In this document: positions 8,526-18,608 of the stretch, one piece after another
Layout: each line of letters begins with the position of its first letter
Numbering within the stretch: position 1 is the stretch's first letter
Source: Solwaraspora sp. WMMD1047
GTDB lineage: Bacteria > Actinomycetota > Actinomycetes > Mycobacteriales > Micromonosporaceae
Direction: 5' to 3'
DNA length: 64,000 nucleotides
NCBI RefSeq assembly: GCF_029626155.1
Contig: NZ_JARUBL010000001.1
Span: 4,320,501 to 4,384,500, forward strand
The notes under the pieces: model-generated
The model's input: the letters and a program-made list of their open reading frames with translations, nothing else
Database searches by the model: none
What the model was told of the DNA's origin: nothing
Translations under genes and position numbers: made by a program

Positions 8526-11056
8526 CCACCCTCCCCGTCCCGAACCGCCGCTGACCGAACCGGTCCCGACCCGGCGGGTCCCGACCCGGCCGTCCCCAAG
8601 CCGGCCGCCGCTGACCCGAGCGCCGCTGACCCGGCCGGCGCTGACCCGGCCGCCGCTGACCCGAGCACCGCTGACCCGGCCGCCGCTGACCCGGCCGGCG
8701 CCGGTTGGCCGGGGAGCGCGAGGCGCTGTCCGAGCAGCAGGCCGAGGGTCGGCAGGACGGTTCCGGCCCGGTCGTGGTCGATCTCCGGTTCGCCGGCGGC
8801 GTCCCCAGTCGGGCCGCCGCCGGCCACCCGGTCGCCGATCGCCCGCCGCTCGCCGTCGGCGAAGCTGCCGAAGGTACGCCGCAGCAACGGCAGCACCTCG
8901 ACGAACGAGTCCGCCGGGATCTCCGCCAGCCATTCGTCCACAAGGGCCAAAAGGTCGGCGTCGTGCACCAACAGCAGTCCGCCGCCGGCCAGGAAGCCCT
9001 CCACCCAGGCCGCGCCCTGGTCCGGTGGCACGCCGACGGTAAGCGGCAGCCCCATCCGACGCCGGGCCTCGGCGGCGTCGAGCCGGCCCGCCTCGTAGAG
9101 CAGCCGGGTCAACCGGCCGGCGACCAGCCCGTGCACCCCGTCGAGGCCGGCCAGCGGATCCAGCGCGGCCAACCACCGCCCGCGCAGGTCCTCGTCGGCG
9201 AGCAGCCCGACGGCCGCGTGCACCGCGTCGATCCGATCCCGCAGCTCCCGGGCGGCGTCGTCGTGCAGCGACCGGACGGCCGCCGGCAGACCGGCGCAGA
9301 TCCGGGCCAGCAGGCCGGCGGTCACCGCCGCCACCCCACCGAGGTCGGTCCGCCGCACGTCGCCGTAGCGCAGCGTCCGGGCCAGCGGCGGAACCGCCGC
9401 CATCAGGTGTCCGGTGTCGGCGTCCAGCGCCGCCCGGGTGTCCAACGCCCGCAACACCACCGGGTACGCCCCCGACAGGTCGGCCAGCAGGCACGTCTCG
9501 ACGAGCGCGGTGACCTCGGGCAGGGTCTGCGCGGCCAGCGCGTCGGCGGTCACCTTCGCGGTCGCCGCGGCCAGCACGGTGGTGCCGTGCGCACTGGCGT
9601 CGACCAGCCGGACCGCGAACTCCGGCTCCCAGCGCAGCTTCCACTCCTCCCGGAAGGTGCCACTGCCGCGCCGGGTCACCTGCGGCCGACCCCACGGCAC
9701 GTCGAGCACCGCGAGCCGGTGCAGCAGCCGGCTGCGCGCCAGGTCGTTGTCGGTACGCAGATCGAGGTCGAGGTCCCGGTCCAACGCCTCCGGCTTGAGC
9801 CGCAGCGACCGCTGCTGGGCGGCCAGGTCACGGGCCAGCGGGACGACCGGCACCTGGTCGGGCACGCTGCCGAGGCGCTCGCTGACCACCAGCCGCCGGG
9901 CGATCAGGTCCAGCCGCAGGTCGTCGCCCTCGCAGAGCACCGCACCGGCCGCCTCGGTCAGCTCGGAGAGCCCGGCCAGCGGCCGGCCGCGCAGCACCGC
10001 CAGCGACTCGGCCAGCCGGGTGGCCTCGATCACGTGCGCCGAGGACGCCGGCACCCCCTCCTCGCGCAGCACCCCGGCGGCGGCCACCAGCCAGCGCGGG
10101 ATCACCTCGTCGGTGGCTGTGAAGAGGTGGTGGTACCAGCCCGGCGAGCGCACCCCGGCGCCGTACCCCTGCCAGGAGGCCAGCCGGCCGTAGGTCCACG
10201 GGATCCAGGTGAAGCTGACCTTGGTCTTGCGGCGCCCGCGCAGCAGGGCCGCGTCGTCGCGGGCGGTGACCTTCGCCGTCAGCGCCGGCACGTGCCAGGC
10301 GCCGCAGACCACCGCGATGTCGTCGTGGGCGCGGCGGGTCTGGCGCAGCACGGTCCGCATGTACGCCTCGCGGAGCAGGTCCTGCGGATCGTCCGGCACG
10401 GTCGACCGGATCTCGGCCATCGCCTCGGCGATCGCCTCGAAGGCCGGCGCGTCCCGGTGTTCGACCACGTCCTCCCACCACCGCTCCGGATCGTCGTAGC
10501 CGGCGGCCGACGCCAACTCCCCGATCGGATCCACCGGCCGCAACACCGCGACACCGTTCCCCGCCGCGTCCCCACCGGGCGCCACCCCGGCCGCAGCCTT
10601 CCCGCCGGCCGCAGCCTTCCCGCCGGCCGCAGCCTCCCCGCCGGGTGCCGCACCGCCGGGTGCCGCACCGCTCGGCGTCGGGCTGTCCGTGGCCGTGTCA
10701 CCGGGCGTCGGCAGGCTCGGCGGCTCGCAGGTCGGTGCCTCGGCCGCGCGGTAAGCGTACGGCAGGTCGAAGAAGCGGACCGGTACGCCGTTGGCGACCG
10801 CCCAGGAGATCGCCTGCCATTCCGGGGAGAAGACGGCGAACGGCCAGAAGCCGGCCCGGCCCGGGTCGTCGGTGGCGTAGCCGAGCAGGGCGACCGGTGG
10901 CTCCAACCCGCCGTCGGCCACCCAGCGGACCAGGTCGTCGGCCTCGGGCGGACCCTCCACCAGCAGCACCTGCGGCGGGTGTTGCCGCAGCGCCGCCAGC
11001 ACGGCCCGCGCCGAACCAGGACCGTGGTGGCGGATCCCGTAGATCCGTTCAGGCAT
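8522..11056 (-). CDS. DUF5682-family protein
   Basis: The 844-residue product begins MPERIYGIRHHGPGSARAV and has the LLVEGPPEADDLVRWV motif diagnostic of DUF5682 proteins, which recall TraB-like folds. The rest is helical. There is an Ala/Gly-rich insert at about 140-170 and a C-terminal tail of about 50 residues made of short GSA/AGSA repeats. The gene overlaps the MoxR gene upstream by 8 bases and the VWA gene downstream by 4. That implies translational coupling and joint function. No enzymatic activity has been assigned to the family that I can rely on. Membership in this operon type is confident. Confidence 0.85.
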   Translation of the reverse strand: MPERIYGIRHHGPGSARAVLAALRQHPPQVLLVEGPPEADDLVRWVADGGLEPPVALLGYATDDPGRAGFWPFAVFSPEWQAISWAVANGVPVRFFDLPYAYRAAEAPTCEPPSLPTPGDTATDSPTPSGAAPGGAAPGGEAAAGGKAAAGGKAAAGVAPGGDAAGNGVAVLRPVDPIGELASAAGYDDPERWWEDVVEHRDAPAFEAIAEAMAEIRSTVPDDPQDLLREAYMRTVLRQTRRAHDDIAVVCGAWHVPALTAKVTARDDAALLRGRRKTKVSFTWIPWTYGRLASWQGYGAGVRSPGWYHHLFTATDEVIPRWLVAAAGVLREEGVPASSAHVIEATRLAESLAVLRGRPLAGLSELTEAAGAVLCEGDDLRLDLIARRLVVSERLGSVPDQVPVVPLARDLAAQQRSLRLKPEALDRDLDLDLRTDNDLARSRLLHRLAVLDVPWGRPQVTRRGSGTFREEWKLRWEPEFAVRLVDASAHGTTVLAAATAKVTADALAAQTLPEVTALVETCLLADLSGAYPVVLRALDTRAALDADTGHLMAAVPPLARTLRYGDVRRTDLGGVAAVTAGLLARICAGLPAAVRSLHDDAARELRDRIDAVHAAVGLLADEDLRGRWLAALDPLAGLDGVHGLVAGRLTRLLYEAGRLDAAEARRRMGLPLTVGVPPDQGAAWVEGFLAGGGLLLVHDADLLALVDEWLAEIPADSFVEVLPLLRRTFGSFADGERRAIGDRVAGGGPTGDAAGEPEIDHDRAGTVLPTLGLLLGQRLALPGQPAPAGSAAAGSAVLGSAAAGSAPAGSAALGSAAAGLGTAGSGPAGSGPVRSAAVRDGEGG
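8565..8705 (-). repeat. short tandem coding repeats at the DUF5682 C-terminus
   Basis: Repeated GCTGACCCGGCCGGC/GCC units of 15 bases encode alternating GSA and AGSA peptides. The repeats vary at single positions, as expected for a slippage-prone low-complexity tail. Confidence 0.75.
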
Positions 11057-12110
11057 CGCGGGCGGCCCGGTAGAAGTCCCGCCAGTCGGTCCGCTCCCGG
11101 ACCACGGTCTCCAGGTACTCCCGCCACACCACCGCGTCGGAGACCGGATCCTTCACCACCGCGCCGGCGATGCCGGCGGCCACGTCGCCGGGGCGCAGCA
11201 CCCCGTCGCCGAAGTGCGCTGCCAGCGCGATGCCGTTGGTGAGCACCGAGATCGCCTCGGCGGTGGAGAGGGTGCCGGTGGGCGACTTGAGCTTGGTCCG
11301 GCCGTCCTCGGTCAGCCCCGTACGCAGCTCACGGAAGACGGTGACCACCCGGCGGATCTCGTCCAGCGCGGCCGGCACCTCCGGCAGGTCAAGCGACCGG
11401 CCGAGCTGGGCGACCCGGCGGGTGACGATCTCGACCTCCTCCTCGGCGGAGCCCGGCACCGGCAGCACCACCGTGTTGAACCGCCGCCGCAGTGCGCTGG
11501 AGAGCTCGTTGACGCCCCGGTCCCGGTCGTTCGCGGTGGCGATGATGTTGAAGCCGCGCTGCGCCTGTACCTCGGAGTTCAGCTCGGGCACCGGCAGCGT
11601 CTTCTCCGACAGGATGGTGATCAGGGCGTCCTGCACGTCGGAGGGGACCCGGGTCAGCTCCTCCACCCGGGCGATCGAGCCGCGCTCCATGGCCCGCATC
11701 ACCGGGCTGGCGACCAGGGCTGCCGGTGACGGGCCGTCGGCCAGCAGCCGCGCGTAGTTCCAGCCGTAGCGGATCGCCTCCTCGGCGGTGCCGGCGGTGC
11801 CCTGGACCAGCAGCGTCGAGTCGCCGGAGATCGCGGCCGCCAGGTGCTCGGAGACCCAGGTCTTGGCGGTGCCCGGTACGCCCAGCAGGAGCAGTGCCCG
11901 GTCGGTGACCAGGGTCGCGACGGCGACCTCCATCAGCCGGCGCGGGCCGACGTACTTCGGGGTGATCTTCGCGCCGTCGCCGAGCAGGTAGGTCACCACC
12001 GCCTGCGGTGACAGCTGCCAGCCCGGCGGTCGGGGCCGGTCGTCGGCGGCGGCCAGGGCGGCCAGCTCGTCGGCGTACTGCTGCTCCGCGTGCGGGCGTA
12101 GCGCGGTCAT
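11049..12110 (-). CDS. MoxR-type AAA+ ATPase
   Basis: This 353-residue AAA+ protein has a Walker A GVPGTAKT (77-84), a Walker B-like segment in GSIARVEEL (144-152) and sensor 1 in NIIATANDRDRGV (188-200). The subfamily pattern of MoxR chaperone-like ATPases follows downstream. The start overlaps the preceding SWIM gene stop (ATGA), and its own stop overlaps the DUF5682 start. Together with the VWA protein it probably forms a chaperone-like remodelling machine. The client is unknown. A longer upstream frame exists but would run into the SWIM gene, so the ATG at 12110 is preferred. Confidence 0.9.
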   Translation of the reverse strand: MTALRPHAEQQYADELAALAAADDRPRPPGWQLSPQAVVTYLLGDGAKITPKYVGPRRLMEVAVATLVTDRALLLLGVPGTAKTWVSEHLAAAISGDSTLLVQGTAGTAEEAIRYGWNYARLLADGPSPAALVASPVMRAMERGSIARVEELTRVPSDVQDALITILSEKTLPVPELNSEVQAQRGFNIIATANDRDRGVNELSSALRRRFNTVVLPVPGSAEEEVEIVTRRVAQLGRSLDLPEVPAALDEIRRVVTVFRELRTGLTEDGRTKLKSPTGTLSTAEAISVLTNGIALAAHFGDGVLRPGDVAAGIAGAVVKDPVSDAVVWREYLETVVRERTDWRDFYRAARDA

Positions 12111-15100
12111 TCGAACTCCCTGTGCATCTCGTGACGGAAGGCCAGTGTGGTGGCGAGCTGGCTGATCGCCTGCTCGCGGCGGGGGGTGCCGATCGGTTGC
12201 GCACCGGCCGGCTGGGCGCCGGCCAGGTCTGCGGCGAACCGGGCGACCCGGTCGGCGTGCCCGGGTGGCAGTCCGAGGGCCGCGAGCCGGCACAGCTCGG
12301 CGAGCTGCCAGCCGTCGCGCCGGCCGCCGTCGCCGGCGAGCCGGCGGATCACGTCCAGCACGGTGCCGGTCAGCTCGTCGGGCCAGTCACCGGCGAGCAT
12401 CTCCAGCAGGTGGTGGGCGCGGGTCGGATCGCGGCGCAACGCGGTGTCCGCCCGGCGGGCCAGCTCGTCCGGCGGCAGCAGCTCGTAGATCCGCCAGGTC
12501 AGCTCCTGGTCCTCGGTGTCGGGCCCGATGCGGTGCAGCTCCGGGTCGGCCAGCGCCAGCGCCCAGGACCGGTCCCGCTCGGCGAGGGTGGCCAGGGCCA
12601 GGCCCCGGTGCCACGGGTACCGCCAGCCGTCGGCGACGGGCAGCCCGACCACGCCGGCCGGGTCGCGCTCGAAGGTCTCGGTCCAGACCCGCAGCGGGGT
12701 GGCGGCGACGACCTGCTCCAGCAGCCAGGCGCCGGCCCCGCGGCCGCGCGGCGGCTTCGGGTCGACGCCGTCGCGGGTCAGGCCGTCGTCGTCGGCCGGT
12801 GCGCCGACCGTGAGCCGGTCGCGGCCGAACGCCTGGCCGTGCAGCCGGACGCAGGCCAGCGCCCGCTGGGCCATCCGGCGGCGCAGCCCCGACTCGGGCA
12901 GTGCCCGCGCCAGGTCCAGCGCCGCCTGGCGGACCTCCTTGCGGCGGTCGCCGAGCGCCCGCTCGATCAGGTCATCGTCCTCGATGGAGAGTCCGACCGC
13001 CAGCGCGCCCAGCAGGGCGGCCCGGTCGGCCGGCGGTTCGGCCGCGAACGTCTCGGCGAGCAGCCGCCGCCCGGCCACCGGGTCGCCGCGCCGGACCCGG
13101 CGCAGGTACGCCAGCCGCTCGCCGGGCGTGCCGGTGGACCAGACCTCGTCGTCACCAGTCGGGTCGGCGTCGGCCGCGCCGAGCAGGTATCGCCAGTCCG
13201 GCTGCTGGGCGGCCAGCCAGCGGGCCTGCCGGCCACCGACCACCGCCAGCGCCGGCCGGATGCCGGTGCTGCGCCGGCCGGCGTCCAGCAGCGCCGGCAG
13301 CTCCTCGGGGGGCGCCAGCAGGTCCCGGTCGGCGGCCAGCCGCAGCCACTCGGCGAGCACCGCCTGCTGGGACTGCTGGCCACCGGCGAGCGCGCCCTCG
13401 GCGAGCAGCAGCGCGAGCCGGCGCGCGGCCGACGCCGGCACCGACGGCCGCTCCTCGGCCGGCGCCGGCGGCACCGGCGTCAGGTCCGTCACGGCGGCCA
13501 ACCCGGCGCGGCGGTACGTCAATGCGACAGCCGCCGCCGCGAGCAACCCACCAGCACCCGAACCAGCACCGTCCACCACAGACAGCCCGGCGTCGGCGGA
13601 CCGGCCAGCAGCCGACCGGCCAACGTCGGCCGACCCGCCATCCACCGACCCACCAGCCGCGGCCGACCCGCCATTTGCGGACCCACCAGCGGCGGACGGG
13701 CCAGCAGCCACAGACCCACCAGCGACGGCTGACCGGCCGGGCAGCACGGTCCGGCCGGCGACCTCGACCGGCCCGTCCGACCAGGGCTGGCGGGCGGTGC
13801 CGGCCAGCGCCGCCGAGAGCAGCCGGGTCGGCAGCTCCGGGCGGCGCTGCCCGACCGATCCGGCGGGCAGGCCCGGCGGGGCCGGTACGAAGCGCCCGTC
13901 GACCCAGGCCGCGAGCGGGCGCAGCCCGGCCGGGCCGTACTCGCCCGACACGGTGACCGGCCGGCCGCCGGCCGCCGCCAGCAGCCACCACGGCCGCTCA
14001 TGGCCGGGCCGCAGCGGCAGCCCGGCACCGGACGGCTCGGCCAGGTGCCCGTCGTCGGTGGGTGCCACGTCGGCGAGCAGCACCGGCACCGAGACGCACC
14101 ACGGGTCGGCCGCCAGCGCCGCCGACCAGCGGGCAAGCGCCGCACCCACCGTTTCGCCGTCCGGCACACCATCACCGGCCGCCGCAACCGCGCCGCCACC
14201 AGATCCAGCCGCCACAACCGCACCGCCACCAGATCCGCCCGCCGCAACAGCACGGCGACCGGCTCCAGGCGCCGTCGTCGCACCGCCGCCCGGCCCGGGG
14301 GCCGCGTCGTCGCCGGGTGGCGCCGGGGCGGTCGGGTGCCGGTTGGCGATCAGGGCGCGCAGCGGTGGGGAGCCCGGGTAGAAGCAGAGGTCGGCGTCGA
14401 CGACGGTGCCGGGCACCACGTCGGCGGGGAAACCCTGGCCGCCGGCGGCGAACGACAGCAGCAGCGCGTACCGGCCGGTGGTCGCGCCGTGGAGCCAGGT
14501 GCGCCGGCTGGCCACCTTGTCGCCGACGTCGTCGACCTGCCCGATCACCGTCCACCGGTCGCGGACCGGCGCGGTGGCCAGCACCTCGTCGGCGCCGACC
14601 GGGTAGCCGACCCGGGCGCGGACGGTGGCGGCCAGGTCGGCGGGGAGGGCGTCGAGCCGGCGGTGGCCGGCCACCAGCAACCGGAGCATGGCCAGCTCGC
14701 CGAGGAGCCGGTCGGCCCAGTGCGGCCCGACCCCGGCGAGCCGGCCGAGCCGGCGGACAGCCGTCGCGGCGGTCGGCGCCTGGGCGTCGACCAGCCGGGC
14801 GGCCATCGTCTCGTACGGCCGGTGCCCGGCCTGCTCGGCGGCGGCGAGGCCCTGCTGCACCTGGTCGCCGAGCCACCGGTCCAGCTCGGCCAGGCCGTCG
14901 GCGATCCGGCCGTCGCGCCGGGCGGCCCGCCGCGCCGCGGCCGCCGGGTCGGCCGGCGGGCCGGTGCGCGGGGCGGCGCGGGTGGCCGCCCGAGCGCTAC
15001 GCCGGTCGCGCCACTCGGTCACCCACGGCGGCGTCGGGGCGCCGCCGTCGTGCCCCGACGACCAGAGCAGCAGCAGGCCGAGAGCGTGCTTGCACGGGAA

Positions 15101-15322
15101 CTTGCGGCTCGGGCAGGAGCAGCGGTACGCCGGCTCGGACAGCTCGACACAGACCTGGTACGGCTTGCTGCCGCTGCCTCGGCAGGACCCCCAGAGGATC
15201 TCGCCGTCCAGCCCGGTCGCCTCCCACTTGCCGGCACCGCTGACACCCCGCGCCGACCGAGCCGAGCCGGCATCGGGCGCCAGGGCGAGGATCTGGGTGG
15301 CGGACCACCGTTCGACAGGCAC
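12107..15322 (-). CDS. SWIM zinc-finger protein with DUF5691-like C-terminal region (apparent fusion)
   Basis: The 1071-residue product has an N-terminal SWIM zinc finger (C68, C70, C77, H79 in YRCSCPSRKFPCKHAL). A helical region follows to about 330. A Gly/Ala/Ser-rich linker with repeated GGS-type units is at about 530-600, with another at about 355-390. The C-terminal helical region contains RQARWLAAQQPDW, reminiscent of DUF5691 proteins. In related operons I know the SWIM and DUF5691 parts as separate genes, so this looks like a fusion (inference). It is the first gene of the SWIM-MoxR-DUF5682-VWA operon. SWIM fingers bind DNA or proteins. Confidence 0.82.
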   Translation of the reverse strand: MPVERWSATQILALAPDAGSARSARGVSGAGKWEATGLDGEILWGSCRGSGSKPYQVCVELSEPAYRCSCPSRKFPCKHALGLLLLWSSGHDGGAPTPPWVTEWRDRRSARAATRAAPRTGPPADPAAAARRAARRDGRIADGLAELDRWLGDQVQQGLAAAEQAGHRPYETMAARLVDAQAPTAATAVRRLGRLAGVGPHWADRLLGELAMLRLLVAGHRRLDALPADLAATVRARVGYPVGADEVLATAPVRDRWTVIGQVDDVGDKVASRRTWLHGATTGRYALLLSFAAGGQGFPADVVPGTVVDADLCFYPGSPPLRALIANRHPTAPAPPGDDAAPGPGGGATTAPGAGRRAVAAGGSGGGAVVAAGSGGGAVAAAGDGVPDGETVGAALARWSAALAADPWCVSVPVLLADVAPTDDGHLAEPSGAGLPLRPGHERPWWLLAAAGGRPVTVSGEYGPAGLRPLAAWVDGRFVPAPPGLPAGSVGQRRPELPTRLLSAALAGTARQPWSDGPVEVAGRTVLPGRSAVAGGSVAAGPSAAGGSANGGSAAAGGSVDGGSADVGRSAAGRSADAGLSVVDGAGSGAGGLLAAAAVALTYRRAGLAAVTDLTPVPPAPAEERPSVPASAARRLALLLAEGALAGGQQSQQAVLAEWLRLAADRDLLAPPEELPALLDAGRRSTGIRPALAVVGGRQARWLAAQQPDWRYLLGAADADPTGDDEVWSTGTPGERLAYLRRVRRGDPVAGRRLLAETFAAEPPADRAALLGALAVGLSIEDDDLIERALGDRRKEVRQAALDLARALPESGLRRRMAQRALACVRLHGQAFGRDRLTVGAPADDDGLTRDGVDPKPPRGRGAGAWLLEQVVAATPLRVWTETFERDPAGVVGLPVADGWRYPWHRGLALATLAERDRSWALALADPELHRIGPDTEDQELTWRIYELLPPDELARRADTALRRDPTRAHHLLEMLAGDWPDELTGTVLDVIRRLAGDGGRRDGWQLAELCRLAALGLPPGHADRVARFAADLAGAQPAGAQPIGTPRREQAISQLATTLAFRHEMHREFE

Positions 15323-15531
15323 GGCAGCACCCTGCCAGACGGGTCCGACACGGAGTCATCCGGCGTCCGCACCGACTTTTCCGGATGTGCGCCAGGCCCC
15401 GATAACGACTGTCCACAGTGTTTTACCGCCGACCCGGTGAGCTGGGCGGCGAACACGGTCCGATACCGGACAGTCAGCATTCGGCTGCACTGTGTGAGCG
15501 TGATTCAACTTTCATCACCGGGAGTTCGAGC

Positions 15532-18500
15532 ATGCGACACGCGACCCACCGGACCCGCCGGACGCGGGTGGCCGCCCTCACCGCCCTCGCCGTCGTCCTC
15601 ATCCTCGCGCCGCCGGCCACGGCCCGGGCGCAGGCGGTCACCCCGATCGCGAGCATCAACTTCCAGCCGGCCACCGCCGCCGTGCCGGCCGGCCACACCG
15701 CCGACACCGGCGCCGCCTACGACGCCGCCCGGGGCCGGGGCTGGATCCGGCAGGACAGCGTGGGCTCGACCGCCGTACCGCTCGATCTGACCGCAAACAC
15801 CCGCAACCGCAACCGGTCCGGCGTCGACGCCCGCCTGAACACCCTCATCCACCTGCAGTACGGCGACACCGGCGGCGGCAACGGCGTGGCCTCCGCCGGA
15901 GCCTGGGAGTACGCGCTGCCCGCCGGCACGTACCAGGTGACGGTCTCGGCCGGTGACCAGTCGCCGTACGACAGCCTGCACACCATCCGGGTCGAGGGCG
16001 TCGCCGCCGTCGAGGGGTTCCGCTCCACCGCCGGCCAGGAGTACCGGGCCGCCACCGTGACCGTGCCGGTTGCCGACGGGCGGCTCACCGTGGACGCGAT
16101 CGGCGGCACCAACACCAAGCTCACCCACCTGCAGATCGCCCGGGTGAGCGACGACACCGACCCACCGCCGGTGCCGACCGGGCTGACCGTCACCCCGGGC
16201 GACAGCCAGGTGGCCCTCGCCTGGACCGCCGGCACCGCACCGGACCTCGCCGGCTACCGGGTCTATCGGGACGGCGCCCTGATCTCGGGCACTGCCCTGC
16301 TGACCACCAGCGGGTACGCCGACACCACCGCCGTCAACGGCACCGGGTACGGCTACGCCGTCAGCGCGGTCGACGCCGACGGCAACGAGTCCGCCCGCTC
16401 CGCCACCGTGACCGCCACCCCCGCCGCGTACGCGCTGCGGGTGAACTTCTCCGACGCGGCGACCCCGCCACCGGCCGGCTACCTGCGCGACTCCGGGGAG
16501 GCGTTCGGCACCGCGCGCGGCTACGGGTGGCTGACCCTGACCGGCCCCACCCCGCTGAGCCTGGTCGGCAACGGCCGTAACCGCGGCACCGCCCAGCCCG
16601 ACGTACGGCTGGCCACCCTGCTGCACGCCCAGCTTCCGGCCGGCGGCAACGGCGTGTCGACCCCCGGGCGGTGGGAGGCCGCCGTCCCGGCCGGGTCGTA
16701 CACGGTGACCGTCAGCGTCGGCGACGCCGGCACGGCCACCGACAGCGCCCACTGGCTCAGCGTCGAGGACCAGAACGCGGTGGCCGCCTTCGCGCCGACC
16801 GCCGCGGTCCGACACGCCAGCGCCACCCGGGTGGTCACCGTCACCGACGGCCGGCTCACGCTGAGCCCGGCCAGCGGCACCAACACCAAACTCAACTACG
16901 TCGACATCGCCAGCGTCCCGGCCGCCGCCGCGATCCCGAGCGTGCGGGCCGCCACCCCCGCGAACCTGGCCACCGGCGTACCGCAGACCACAAGCGTCGT
17001 GCTGGACCTGCGGCTGCCCGGCGGCGGCGTCGACCCGGCCACCCTCACCGCGTCGACGGTCACCCTGGCCCGGGCCGCCGACGGCGCGGCGGTCGACGCC
17101 AACGTCATCACCAGCGGCGGCGGGGACGTGGTGAACCTCTCCCCCACCGCGCCGCTGCAGCCGGCCACCCGCTACCGGCTCACCCTCACGGCCGGGGTAC
17201 GCGACATCGCCGGGCGCGCCTTCTCCCCGTACACCATGGTTTTCAGCACCGGGACCGTCGTCGGACCCGGCGGGCCGGTCGCCTTCGACCAGACCCTCGG
17301 GGTGGCCACCGGCGCCCCGTTCACCACCGTCGTGGTCGGGCCGGACAACCGGCTCTACGCCGGCACCCTGGACGGCCGGATCCACCGGTTCCCGATCAAC
17401 GCCGACGGCACCCTCGGCACCGGCACGGTCATCACCACCGTGCGGGACCACGCCACCGCCGCCGGGCTGGCCGGCGCTCCCAACCGGACCGTCATCGGGA
17501 TGGCGTTCGACCCGGCCTCGACCGCCGCCGCGCCGATCCTCTGGATCACCGACAACTACCGGTACGTCGGCTCACTGAACGTCCCCGACTGGTCCAGCCG
17601 GATCGCCCGGCTGACCGGCCCGAACCTCGGCACCTACACCGACGCGGTGATCAACCTGCCGCGTTCGGTGAAGGATCACGAGACCAACTCGCTCGCGTTC
17701 GGTCCCGACGGCGCGCTCTACCTCACCCAGGGTTCCAACAACGCGATGGGCGCGCCGGACGCCACCTGGGGCAACCGTCCGGAACGGCTGCTCAGCGCGG
17801 CCGTGCTGCGGCTGGACCCGGACCTGCTGCCGACCGGCGGCCCACTGGACGCCAAGACCGGGGAGGGCGGCGACTACCACCCGTGGGCGCCGGGCGCGGC
17901 GCTGACCATCCACGCCAGCGGCGTGCGCAACGCCTACGACCTGGTCTGGCACCGCAACGGGCACCTGTACGTGCCGACGAACGGCTCGGCGGCCGGCGGG
18001 AACACCCCCGGCACGCCGGACCCGCTGCCGGCGGCCTGCGACCGGCGGATCGACGGCGACCCGTACCCCGGGCCGGCCGTGCCGGCGCTGACCGGGGTGC
18101 CGACGGCCGAGACCGACTACGTCTTCGACGTCGACCCCGGCCGCTACTACGGCCACCCGAACCCGGCCCGGTGCGAGTGGGTGCTGGCCGGCGGCAATCC
18201 GACCGCGGAGACCGACCCGTTCCAGGTGCCGGCGTACCCGGCCGGCACCGCGCCGGACCCCAACCTCGACCTGGCCGGCATGTACGACGCCGGCCTGCAC
18301 GCCTCGGCCAATGGGGTGATCGAGTACCGGGGTGGCGCGTTCGACGGCGCCCTGGCCGGCCGGTTGCTGGTGGTGCGCTACTCCGCCGGCCAGGACATCA
18401 TCACGTTCGACGTGGCGGCCGGTGGGGCGCTGGCCAACCGGACCACCGGGCGCACCGGCTTCACCGGGTTCAACCAGCCGCTCGACCTGGTCGAGCACCT

Positions 18501-18594
18501 GCCGACCGGCAACCTCTACGTCACCGAGCTGGGCGCCAGCCGGATCAGCCTGCTGCGACCGAGCCCGGCGGGCTCGCTCCGCAACGGCCGCTGA
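15532..18594 (+). CDS. secreted multidomain protein with sugar dehydrogenase-like beta-propeller
   Basis: The 1020-residue protein has a signal peptide (1-34, ending ARAQA). Two copies of a malectin-like carbohydrate-binding domain (about 38-205 and 300-460) each end in GTNTKL plus a hydrophobic strand. A fibronectin type III domain lies between them (about 210-300), and an Ig-like domain at about 465-575. From about 580 there is a glucose/sorbosone dehydrogenase-like propeller (GPDNRLYAGTLDGRIHRF, FGPDGALYLTQGS, SGVRNAYDLVWH). Such proteins sit outside the cell, bind polysaccharide and may oxidise sugars with PQQ; activity here is unproven. The ATG follows CGGGAGTTCGAGC. It is divergent from the SWIM gene. 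Confidence 0.82.
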   Translation: MRHATHRTRRTRVAALTALAVVLILAPPATARAQAVTPIASINFQPATAAVPAGHTADTGAAYDAARGRGWIRQDSVGSTAVPLDLTANTRNRNRSGVDARLNTLIHLQYGDTGGGNGVASAGAWEYALPAGTYQVTVSAGDQSPYDSLHTIRVEGVAAVEGFRSTAGQEYRAATVTVPVADGRLTVDAIGGTNTKLTHLQIARVSDDTDPPPVPTGLTVTPGDSQVALAWTAGTAPDLAGYRVYRDGALISGTALLTTSGYADTTAVNGTGYGYAVSAVDADGNESARSATVTATPAAYALRVNFSDAATPPPAGYLRDSGEAFGTARGYGWLTLTGPTPLSLVGNGRNRGTAQPDVRLATLLHAQLPAGGNGVSTPGRWEAAVPAGSYTVTVSVGDAGTATDSAHWLSVEDQNAVAAFAPTAAVRHASATRVVTVTDGRLTLSPASGTNTKLNYVDIASVPAAAAIPSVRAATPANLATGVPQTTSVVLDLRLPGGGVDPATLTASTVTLARAADGAAVDANVITSGGGDVVNLSPTAPLQPATRYRLTLTAGVRDIAGRAFSPYTMVFSTGTVVGPGGPVAFDQTLGVATGAPFTTVVVGPDNRLYAGTLDGRIHRFPINADGTLGTGTVITTVRDHATAAGLAGAPNRTVIGMAFDPASTAAAPILWITDNYRYVGSLNVPDWSSRIARLTGPNLGTYTDAVINLPRSVKDHETNSLAFGPDGALYLTQGSNNAMGAPDATWGNRPERLLSAAVLRLDPDLLPTGGPLDAKTGEGGDYHPWAPGAALTIHASGVRNAYDLVWHRNGHLYVPTNGSAAGGNTPGTPDPLPAACDRRIDGDPYPGPAVPALTGVPTAETDYVFDVDPGRYYGHPNPARCEWVLAGGNPTAETDPFQVPAYPAGTAPDPNLDLAGMYDAGLHASANGVIEYRGGAFDGALAGRLLVVRYSAGQDIITFDVAAGGALANRTTGRTGFTGFNQPLDLVEHLPTGNLYVTELGASRISLLRPSPAGSLRNGR

Positions 18595-18608
18595 CCGGGC
18601 TGACCCCG

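Noticed and set aside
8705-11242. 845-codon plus-strand ORF
   Set aside because: Antisense shadow of the DUF5682 gene, whose overlaps with neighbours show the coding strand.
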